Source of the DNA: Lachnospiraceae bacterium
GTDB lineage: Bacteria > Bacillota > Clostridia > Lachnospirales > Lachnospiraceae
Assembly (NCBI GenBank): GCA_910576335.1
Contig: CAJTIU010000022.1
Coordinates: 1-64,000, forward strand
DNA: 64,000 bases
Direction: 5' to 3'
Position numbers and translations under genes: made by a program. Shown piece by piece: positions 35,287 through 43,270 of the stretch. Under the pieces are notes generated by a model. The model had not been told where the DNA came from. It saw nothing but the letters and a program-made list of their open reading frames with translations, and did not search any database. The number at the start of each line of letters is the position of its first letter. Position 1 is the first letter of the stretch.

Positions 35287-36705
35287 TCACGTTAACCCCT
35301 TTACATATCGCATAATTCTTTCAGCTAATCCATTATTTGAATTTGGCATAAATTCCGCAGACCACTGGGTATATTCGCGATCACTCAAATCCATTGCATC
35401 ACCCGGCTGAATATTCAGCTCATACATTTCTATACTTTCCAACCCTTCCCCTGTTTTCTGCTTTGGAAATATAAAACCACAACGCGTCACATTTAGTAAG
35501 AGTGTGTAGAATAAAAGCTGATGTGAATTATGTCTTCTTGTCTCACTATAAACAGAATTCATACTATTCTGATATTTTACATCGAATACCGCTATATATT
35601 TGTTTTCGCCTCCCTCCTGGTCGATCAAAGCAATATCCGGCACATAGTGGTTCATTAGATATGCCTGCTGATCTGAATCTTTCAGGGTAAGAAGCGGATT
35701 CTTTTGCGGCATGCGATACTCATCCAATACGATCCTGGACTCTGAATCTTTTCGCAAATATTCTTTTAATATGGCTCTGACATAAAACTCAAAAAGACTT
35801 TCCATATTAATACTGTATGGAATTACGTATTTTATTTCCCCGTTTTCTTCTCCAAAAAGATTATTAACACCATTTCCCAAAAACACTGTTTTTGCAAGTT
35901 CCATAGCACCTTTGTAATATGAATTAAAACCAGAAATATTGATGCGGTTAAAATCACTCTTCGAGATCACCGTAGTTCGGACTGCTTTCAAAGAATTTTC
36001 ACAATAGCTATATATTCGCCCTATGTCCCTAACTGCTATGCCATTTTGCTTAAATATCCTTCCGGCTTTAAGCAGTGCCGCCTTCATAATCCGGTTTTCC
36101 AATGTATCTACAGTAAATACCGGGTATCTGCAATAAATTCTGTCTTCTCTGGCCTGGATGATATTCTTCTTTATATGCTTTGCCACCTGAATATTACCCA
36201 CAACTTTTCCATTAAAGTTCTCCTCCTTAAATGCCATTGCCTGGCGTAAATGTTTTTTACAAATCTTCTCACATTCCTTTACAAATGAAATTGCTGCAAG
36301 TAATTCCCCACCACTTTCCGTATTTGGTACCGGAATCAGCTCGTCCTCTGTATATACCTCAAAAAGGGCTCCATTCATTCCAGATATGTAAAGTTCATAC
36401 TCTGGATCGTTCATAACCCTTACGAGCATTTCCCACGGATTCATAGAAAATCGTGGAACGACCATAAGTGCTGCTTTCTCTCCAGTAACAGGGCTGACTA
36501 TAGATTTGCCCTGGTAATCTTTCAGCCATCCAACTCCCACATATCCCGATGTATGAAAATAACCTTTATCGTCTATGTAGAGTCCCATTTCTTTCGGAAT
36601 AACTCCATTCATACTTTTTGCAGCGGAGGTTCCCTTCGGTATTAACCTGTCATAATCACGACTCCAGTCTTTTAATCCTGAAATCAGTCTGACCTTTGAT
36701 TTCAT
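35287..36705 (-). CDS. McrC-like restriction nuclease subunit
   Basis: The 472-residue protein looks like an McrC/LlaJI.R2-type subunit. The C-terminal PD-(D/E)XK core reads YVPDIALIDQE then KYIAVFDVKYQ (about 352-378: Asp, then D-x-K). The middle has the McrC-like pattern ENRIMKAALLKAGRIFKQNG and SMESLFEFYVRAILKEYL (split; about 220-340). It follows the double-AAA gene by 15 bp. In such systems the AAA+ motor translocates and the McrC-type subunit cuts. Function here is inferred from family and context. Confidence 0.8.
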   Translation of the reverse strand: MKSKVRLISGLKDWSRDYDRLIPKGTSAAKSMNGVIPKEMGLYIDDKGYFHTSGYVGVGWLKDYQGKSIVSPVTGEKAALMVVPRFSMNPWEMLVRVMNDPEYELYISGMNGALFEVYTEDELIPVPNTESGGELLAAISFVKECEKICKKHLRQAMAFKEENFNGKVVGNIQVAKHIKKNIIQAREDRIYCRYPVFTVDTLENRIMKAALLKAGRIFKQNGIAVRDIGRIYSYCENSLKAVRTTVISKSDFNRINISGFNSYYKGAMELAKTVFLGNGVNNLFGEENGEIKYVIPYSINMESLFEFYVRAILKEYLRKDSESRIVLDEYRMPQKNPLLTLKDSDQQAYLMNHYVPDIALIDQEGGENKYIAVFDVKYQNSMNSVYSETRRHNSHQLLFYTLLLNVTRCGFIFPKQKTGEGLESIEMYELNIQPGDAMDLSDREYTQWSAEFMPNSNNGLAERIMRYVKGLT

Positions 36706-36720
36706 GATATCCTCCGTTAT

Positions 36721-39700
36721 TTATGCCGTTAAAACTTTTTTCTCCAATAATGCTGCTCTCACCCCGTCCTTAATCTCATCAGATGATAGCTTTGATATCA
36801 GAATATCATACATTGCCTCCAGTTCATCCATATCCGAGACATCTGTCATTTTTCTGATATCCCTGATACAGTCATTTTCATACGCTGACGGTTCTTTACC
36901 ATACACATCATCCATTAATATTCCGTCATTATAGTATTCTCTAACAACTGGAATTACCTGATACAGAAATCTGTTTTTTATCTGTATGAAGGCCTCATCA
37001 CCCTCTGCCTTTCTCAGAAAATATGTATGTCCAATCTGAATGTCATTTCTATTATAATCATCTGTATTCATGTAGGAATCAAACATTTTTTCAGTAATAT
37101 AGAACAGCTGTAATTCGGCTGATTCTTCCCAGTTATCTTTCACAGTCTCATATACAACCTTTATATCCGGCAAAACCGGAAAAAATAAGAATCTCCTCCG
37201 TATAGCATAGTCAATCGAAGTAATTGATTTATCTGCAGTATTCATAGTTCCCACTATATACAAATTGCCTGGAATCTGTAATTTTGCATCCATACCAATA
37301 GAGTATGGTGTCGCCACCTCGCTGTCTCTATACTCTAGTGCATATATCAATTCCCCAAAAACCGTGGCCAGATTTGCTCTGTTTATTTCATCTATAATCA
37401 GATAAAATCTGGCACTATTCTCAGGATTCTCTTCATTATAGTTCTCTCTTGCAATTTTGGCCATTTTGCCTAAAGTTCTATTAACAGTCTTATACATTAC
37501 TGGCACAGGCTGTTTCATTTTTATCGAATATTTTGTATCTTCTCCTTCCAGAATATCTCCTGAAATTTCTGTATAATTACGATCCGAAGCTGATACTGAT
37601 ATTCCACGGACAAAATCCTCATATGTATAGGACGGATGAAACTGAATGATATCCCAGTAAACATTATTATTCTCTGGTACTCCTTCCTCAGGAAGTACAT
37701 ACTCATCATTTTCAGTATGTAGCTGCCTTGCATCTAACGCTGCTTCGTCCCATTTTTCTCCCTTTTTATTAATCAGACCCACCTGCATCGCCAAAAACTC
37801 TTTTACACCATATGTCTTTGATGTCCCAGGGGGACCCTGTAGAATCATCTGATGAATACCAGTACTGTTCATTACTGATTGATATCTGTCATCCATTTTT
37901 TTATAAGCTCCTTTCAAACTACCACTCGTCATGAGTTTCCAGGTCTGCAGATTTTTCACCTCATCCAACAAATTCCAACGTCTTTCATCCGAACCCACAC
38001 CATGCCATTTCATTATATCCACTGCATCCAAATCTGTCTGCACCATCTTAATATCATTCTTTAATTCCAGTATCAATGCTGTGTCTACGATTTCCATCAG
38101 CATTTCTTCCAGATTGTTTTTAAAGATATGTAAATACTCGTAGACAAGAACTTTAACTATAGGATAAATTTTATGATATCTACTTGTAACAGGTGCATTT
38201 AGCCTGCAGCTGTCAACTGTCCTCAGACTTTCGTTATTATCAAAACCAATCTTGGAAAGCAGAACATATTTCTGTCCTTTATAATAAAATGCATGTAAAT
38301 CCCTCTTATACGATGTCAGACTCTGATTACCTGGAGTATTATCAGTTTCTGCCGTAACTATTTTGTCAGACAACTTACTTAAAGCCAACAGGCATCCCTC
38401 ATAAAGATGTGTTACATCCGTCTTAAAATATATCTCTTTATTTCTACATAGCAAATCCATTAGTCTCCAATTATTAATCAATGGATGTGAAAGCATATCA
38501 TAAACAATCTCAAAGAGTACCCCGTAGGTGGTATTATATGACTGACTTCTATTCATAGGGTTCTTAACATTTGCAGTACTCTTTTTCCCTTCATACAAAT
38601 CCGTAAAAATATCTCTGTATTCATCGTTAGTAACTATTTCGATTTTTTCTTCTCCAACCTCGAATTGATTACGCGTATATGCTGTTGAGGTACGCTGAAC
38701 ATCCGGCAGTCTGCACCCAACAATAATCCCATCATTTTCGTACTGTTTTAACAGGGGAATAACCTGTGCACGGATCTTATTCTGCAATAATACGCTTGCA
38801 TTCCACATCGAGAATCCATGATCTGGAAGGAAATACGTATAGCCAATCTGATATTTCGATTTATCATGATAGTAATCAGGAGATATATAATCCAGGTACG
38901 AGTTATAGTATTGATATTCCTTTTTCACTTCTTTTTTGAAATCTTCCAATAATTCTAATGTCTTTTCAGAAAAAAATTTTGAATATAATTCATGGGCTTC
39001 GTTTAGCTTCTTACAGAATCTTTCCGCAAAATCATTATATTGTTTTTTGAATTTTCTCGGAATGTCTGCTCTTCTTTCCCATACAGTTGGAAATTCAACA
39101 CATAAAAACTCAGCTGCAGTTAATTCATCAAAGCAACAGCTCATGTCTGCAAAGAAGAGATTTTCAACATCAAAAATTACCGGGACTTCTACACCTTCCG
39201 CCTTCATTTCAGATGTCAGCTCTGCATATTCATATTGCTGATCAATAAGGCTGTCTATTATTTCTGAATCGATATTGTAATATGCAGATTTGTAATACCC
39301 ATCCTCTATCGCACGTTCCAGGCATTCTATACCATTATCCATATATGTTATCCGAAAACTGCCAAATATGGACAGATCCAGTGGAAACTCTGGTCTCAAT
39401 GTGTTCATAGTCAAAAAAACATATAAATTATCAGGAACACATATCGTTCTTCCAGTTGACAAAGTAATCTTTTCCTCACGATGTGCGAAGGCAAATAACA
39501 GTTCTCCCAAAACACCTGCAAGGTTTACTCTGTGTATATCGTCAAGAATCAGGAAGCCTGGTCTGCTGTTTTCTTTCATCTCATCCAAGAGCTGCAGTAC
39601 CATCTTATCTGCATTAACAAACGCAGCTGTCCCCTCGGTTGTCTCTATAGCTATACCTTCGATAAAATCCGAAGTTGTCATTCCTTCATGAAGGGAAGCA

Positions 39701-39897
39701 AGCTTTATGCCTGGAGAATAATATTCCTCAACATAATTGAATGCCTCCTCACAGAAATTTACCGGGTTATAATATCTTGCATGTTCAGCCTTTCTTTCGT
39801 CTTCATCCATCAGACTCCATATAGTCTTCACGACTTCATACTTTGCACTGTATGTCTTGCCAGAGCCTGGCGGCCCTGCAAATATCCTATTGTTCAT
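36721..39897 (-). CDS. McrB-like protein with two AAA+ domains
   Basis: The 1,058-residue protein carries two McrB-type AAA+ modules. The first begins at the very N-terminus: FAGPPGSGKT (7-16), FLILDDIHRVNLAGVLGELL (about 113-132) and TMNTLRPEFPLDLS. The second: LQGPPGTSKT (about 685-694), FYLIIDEINRANLATVFGEL (about 826-845) and GTMNTADKSITSIDYAIRRR. The second has the better Walker B (IIDE). No N-terminal DNA-recognition domain precedes the first P-loop, unlike E. coli McrB, so specificity must come from the linker (about 300-640) or from partners. ATG lies 3 bp after the methyltransferase stop. Function: NTP-driven motor of the restriction complex. Confidence 0.85.
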   Translation of the reverse strand: MNNRIFAGPPGSGKTYSAKYEVVKTIWSLMDEDERKAEHARYYNPVNFCEEAFNYVEEYYSPGIKLASLHEGMTTSDFIEGIAIETTEGTAAFVNADKMVLQLLDEMKENSRPGFLILDDIHRVNLAGVLGELLFAFAHREEKITLSTGRTICVPDNLYVFLTMNTLRPEFPLDLSIFGSFRITYMDNGIECLERAIEDGYYKSAYYNIDSEIIDSLIDQQYEYAELTSEMKAEGVEVPVIFDVENLFFADMSCCFDELTAAEFLCVEFPTVWERRADIPRKFKKQYNDFAERFCKKLNEAHELYSKFFSEKTLELLEDFKKEVKKEYQYYNSYLDYISPDYYHDKSKYQIGYTYFLPDHGFSMWNASVLLQNKIRAQVIPLLKQYENDGIIVGCRLPDVQRTSTAYTRNQFEVGEEKIEIVTNDEYRDIFTDLYEGKKSTANVKNPMNRSQSYNTTYGVLFEIVYDMLSHPLINNWRLMDLLCRNKEIYFKTDVTHLYEGCLLALSKLSDKIVTAETDNTPGNQSLTSYKRDLHAFYYKGQKYVLLSKIGFDNNESLRTVDSCRLNAPVTSRYHKIYPIVKVLVYEYLHIFKNNLEEMLMEIVDTALILELKNDIKMVQTDLDAVDIMKWHGVGSDERRWNLLDEVKNLQTWKLMTSGSLKGAYKKMDDRYQSVMNSTGIHQMILQGPPGTSKTYGVKEFLAMQVGLINKKGEKWDEAALDARQLHTENDEYVLPEEGVPENNNVYWDIIQFHPSYTYEDFVRGISVSASDRNYTEISGDILEGEDTKYSIKMKQPVPVMYKTVNRTLGKMAKIARENYNEENPENSARFYLIIDEINRANLATVFGELIYALEYRDSEVATPYSIGMDAKLQIPGNLYIVGTMNTADKSITSIDYAIRRRFLFFPVLPDIKVVYETVKDNWEESAELQLFYITEKMFDSYMNTDDYNRNDIQIGHTYFLRKAEGDEAFIQIKNRFLYQVIPVVREYYNDGILMDDVYGKEPSAYENDCIRDIRKMTDVSDMDELEAMYDILISKLSSDEIKDGVRAALLEKKVLTA

Positions 39898-39900
39898 AAA

Positions 39901-41148
39901 TCACCTGCCATAATCCTTTAATAAATCCGCTACTGCATATGCTATTTTTTTTGCAAATTTAGGCGGAACTGCATTACCAATCATCTTATATGTTTCAACA
40001 TTACTTCCATCAAAGATGTAATCATCATCAAAGGTTTGTAATCTGGCAGCCTCCCTTACAGTTAATGTTCTACATTGCTCAGAATCAGGATGAATATGTC
40101 TCAGGCCATCTTTATAAAGATGCGCAGGTATTAGATTGCTGGGTTCATCCCATCTAATTACATGGTATTTGTGTACATTTGATGTTTTTCCAGTCCTCTC
40201 AGTATATAAAGTCTTCAATGCCTTAATAGATGTATACTCATCCCGTCCTGACTCAATGTCCTCTGTCAGCAGTTTAAAGATTCTGATGTCTCTCTCATTC
40301 TGCCATCTGGCAATATGATTTGCAATATATGGTGACGGCAAAGAATGTGAAATCCTTTTCCCGCCAATCTTTTCATCACGGCCAAGAGGAAACAGCTTTG
40401 GCAAATCACCAATTGCTTCTGCCACAGTCATTTTTTTTTCTGACTTATACCTTGGCAAGTATTCCGAATAAAATTTTTTTGCCATCTCTACGCAGACAGC
40501 CTCTCCAAAATATGATTTGCTAAAACCAATAATGATAACTCGTTTTCGATTCTGCGGAACTCCATACTCAGTAAAATCTATAATTGCATTTCGTAAATTG
40601 GGGAGAACATAATAACCTGCCTTGTTAAAACTTTCCTGAATAATTTCAATGATAGGTCTGTCCCCAGGCCTGGCACTCAAAATGCCCGGTACATTTTCAA
40701 ATATAAAAAGTTTTGGCTTATAATGGTCTACGACCTTCAAATAGCTCTCAAACAAGTAATTGCGGTAGTCATCTTTCATGCCGTTCTCATCACGAACTCT
40801 CCCTGCGATTGAATATGCCTGGCATGGAGGTCCACCTATAATAATGTCCAGTCCACCACTTTTATTTACCAACTTATCCAGTCCTGCAGACTCTCCATAT
40901 ATCTCATCATCTTTCCATCCTTCAAACAACTCATCCGTTCTCTGTATATCAAACTGTAACACCATTTTATCAGAATTTTTATATTTCCATTTATCTTTTA
41001 AACGAATTCTAAGATTTCGGCATGGCCCCTTTTCCCACTCAACTGCAGCTAACGTTTTATACTTTCCTGACTGCTCAAATCCATCCATTAATCCACCACA
41101 TCCTGCGAATAAATCAATAGATTTAATTTTATGTTGTCTACTGCTCAT
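39901..41148 (-). CDS. C5-cytosine DNA methyltransferase (M2)
   Basis: The 415-residue enzyme has the standard motif order: I SIDLFAGCGGLMDGF, IV GGPPCQAYSIAG with the catalytic Cys, VI FENVPGILSARPG, VIII QNRKRVIIIGF and X MIGNAVPPKFAKKIA. The target-recognition region is about 270-360. ATG 41148 with GGAGG 6 nt upstream lies inside the end of the first methyltransferase gene (11-bp overlap); a start at 41169 has no ribosome site. Two different methyltransferases suggest an asymmetric target needing one enzyme per strand, as in LlaJI, or two targets as needed. Confidence 0.93.
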   Translation of the reverse strand: MSSRQHKIKSIDLFAGCGGLMDGFEQSGKYKTLAAVEWEKGPCRNLRIRLKDKWKYKNSDKMVLQFDIQRTDELFEGWKDDEIYGESAGLDKLVNKSGGLDIIIGGPPCQAYSIAGRVRDENGMKDDYRNYLFESYLKVVDHYKPKLFIFENVPGILSARPGDRPIIEIIQESFNKAGYYVLPNLRNAIIDFTEYGVPQNRKRVIIIGFSKSYFGEAVCVEMAKKFYSEYLPRYKSEKKMTVAEAIGDLPKLFPLGRDEKIGGKRISHSLPSPYIANHIARWQNERDIRIFKLLTEDIESGRDEYTSIKALKTLYTERTGKTSNVHKYHVIRWDEPSNLIPAHLYKDGLRHIHPDSEQCRTLTVREAARLQTFDDDYIFDGSNVETYKMIGNAVPPKFAKKIAYAVADLLKDYGR

Positions 41149-42205
41149 CAGAAGCCTCCAAAATAACATTTAATAAAGACTGCCCTAATGCCTGGCCTAA
41201 AAGCGGAGGAACCGCGTTTCCTACCTGCCTGCTCTGCTGCGTCTTTGTTCCGGTAAATACAAAATCATCCGGAAAAGACTGCATTCTTGCACTCTCTCTT
41301 ACAGTCGGGATACGATTATATTTATAATGAAACAGATTTCTGTGCCCTGTATCAACTGTTCTTGCAGGTGCATTTCCATCCAACCGTGTCCATGCCATAT
41401 GAAACCTTCTGCTCTCCCCCCATCCTTCGGGAAGATCTTTATAATTTCCTCCCTCAGGCACAAGAGCAATTGTATCCCTTACCATCTGCGTGTGATTTGT
41501 CCCAAGATGATTGTACAGAACCGTACAATTCCCCCGCATCCGCCTTTGATACTCGGTAACAGGCTCCTGCGTATAAACAGACTCATCCGCACCTATATTA
41601 TTCTCTAGTGACGGCAGATCACTAACTGCATCTCTACATGTCAAATAATTCTCTGGGGTCAGTCTGGCTGCCGGAAATTCAGGTCTTCCTATTTCCTTGC
41701 GGACACCCATAAAAATCAATCGTTTTCTCATTTGAGGAACGCCGTAATCTGCTGCACATAATATTTTACACTCAATATTGTACCCTATATTTGTAAATCT
41801 CCGGAGTATCTCATCCTTTATCTGCCCCCCATATAGTGTTGCCATCCCCGGAACATTTTCTATAATAAATGCTTTCGGATGATATTGCTTCACCATCTCA
41901 ATCACAGACAAATATAATTTATTTCGCTTATCATCAAAATTTCTCGGTCCTGTAAGGGAAAAACCCTGGCATGGAGGTCCGGCTATAATAACATCAATCT
42001 CTCTCCCTTCTGCAATTTTCTTTATCTCATCAAAGGTTTCCTGCTGTGACAAATCAGCATTCATGGTTACAGCACCATTATGATTTTTGGCAAATGTGTT
42101 AAGTGCTGCCTGATCATTATCAACACCAACAATAATGTCAAAACCAGCATCCATGAATCCTTTTGAGAGTCCGCCGCATCCGGCAAATAAATCTATTGCA
42201 TTCAT
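41138..42205 (-). CDS. C5-cytosine DNA methyltransferase (M1)
   Basis: The 355-residue enzyme shows motif I NAIDLFAGCGGLSKGF, IV AGPPCQGFSLTGP with the catalytic Cys, VI IENVPGMATLYGG, VIII QMRKRLIFMGV, and X RQVGNAVPPLLGQAL. The variable target-recognition part (about 200-300) differs from M2. ATG 42205 is 10 nt after AAGGAG; a TTG at 42214 is possible. It heads a compact minus-strand run M1 > M2 > double-AAA > McrC-like > Vsr with overlaps or tiny gaps, i.e. one operon. The island is visibly AT-richer than the metabolic genes around it, consistent with horizontal gain. Confidence 0.94.
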   Translation of the reverse strand: MNAIDLFAGCGGLSKGFMDAGFDIIVGVDNDQAALNTFAKNHNGAVTMNADLSQQETFDEIKKIAEGREIDVIIAGPPCQGFSLTGPRNFDDKRNKLYLSVIEMVKQYHPKAFIIENVPGMATLYGGQIKDEILRRFTNIGYNIECKILCAADYGVPQMRKRLIFMGVRKEIGRPEFPAARLTPENYLTCRDAVSDLPSLENNIGADESVYTQEPVTEYQRRMRGNCTVLYNHLGTNHTQMVRDTIALVPEGGNYKDLPEGWGESRRFHMAWTRLDGNAPARTVDTGHRNLFHYKYNRIPTVRESARMQSFPDDFVFTGTKTQQSRQVGNAVPPLLGQALGQSLLNVILEASDEQ

Positions 42206-42286
42206 CTTCGTCAATCTCCTTAATGCTGCACACCGCCTGCCTCGACGTTTTTACTCTTCAGTTACAGTGTACTTCAATCTATCCCT

Positions 42287-43270
42287 TTACTCACACGGCA
42301 GCCTGAACCCCCACTGCCCCCGTATCTGGTCCATCAGCCTCATTACCCGAAGCGTCTCACTGTGAGGCATCTCCTCACACTCCATCTTCCCTTCCCCAAT
42401 CGCCCTGATACACGCCAGCACCTCATACTCATACCCATTAATCTGCTCTGGCACCTGGAAGCATTCCCTCAACTTCCCATCACGGTCAAAGACACGTATT
42501 TCCTCCGGATTATTAATCTCCGTAATTTCCATATACCCCTCATCCCCGTTCACAATCGCCCTGCAGTCCGTGCGTGCAGTCATATTACTGTTAAGAACCG
42601 CCATCTTCCCATCTGCAAAAGTAAGTGTAATACTGTTCATCCAGTCCACACCCTCCGGAGAAAATACCGCCGCAGACACAACATCCGTAATCTCCTCATG
42701 GAAGAGCATCAGTGCCATTGTAATAGAATATACCCCGAGATCAAGAAGGGCTCCGCCTGCAAGCTCTGGCTGTACCAGACGTGGGACGTCCATTAACGGA
42801 TACCCAAGATTCGCGGTCATTGAACTGACCTTTCCAATGATACCGCTTTCCAGCAGGTCACCAATCATCTTCCGGCTAGGCATGTATCTCGTCCAGATCG
42901 CCTCTGTAAGCAGCACTTGCTTTTCCCTGGCAAGCTTCATAAGATCTTCTGCCTGTGCCGCATTTACCGTAAACGCCTTTTCCACCAGCACATGCTTTCC
43001 ATGCTCCAGGCAGAGCTTCGCATGCTCGTAGTGGTGGGAATGGGGTGACGCCACATAGACAAGCTCCACCTCCGGATCCGCCGCAAGTTCCTCATAGGAG
43101 CCATACGCTTTCTCAAAACCCCATTCTTTTGCAAATTCCTCTGCCCGTGAAAGATCTCTTGATGCCACAGCATACTTCTGTATTCTAACCGTTCCTGCCT
43201 TCTCTATTCCTGTTACAGCCTCTGCCATCTTACGGGCAATGCCGCCTGCCGCCAAAATTGCAAATTTCAT
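42287..43270 (-). CDS. Gfo/Idh/MocA family oxidoreductase
   Basis: The 327-residue NAD(P)-dependent oxidoreductase has the N-terminal Rossmann strand MKFAILAAGGIARKM, YVASPHSHHYEHAKLCLEHG (about 71-90) and the family EKA motif HVLVEKAFTVNAAQAEDL with the catalytic-site Lys (about 97). The C-terminal alpha/beta domain includes GGALLDLGVYSI (Asp/Tyr near 175). The substrate is unknown; related dimeric dehydrogenases act on sugars or trans-dihydrodiols. Its ATG overlaps the TGA of the GTPase-NYN gene (ATGA), so the two are translationally coupled, an odd pairing without an obvious metabolic link. Confidence 0.88.
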   Translation of the reverse strand: MKFAILAAGGIARKMAEAVTGIEKAGTVRIQKYAVASRDLSRAEEFAKEWGFEKAYGSYEELAADPEVELVYVASPHSHHYEHAKLCLEHGKHVLVEKAFTVNAAQAEDLMKLAREKQVLLTEAIWTRYMPSRKMIGDLLESGIIGKVSSMTANLGYPLMDVPRLVQPELAGGALLDLGVYSITMALMLFHEEITDVVSAAVFSPEGVDWMNSITLTFADGKMAVLNSNMTARTDCRAIVNGDEGYMEITEINNPEEIRVFDRDGKLRECFQVPEQINGYEYEVLACIRAIGEGKMECEEMPHSETLRVMRLMDQIRGQWGFRLPCE

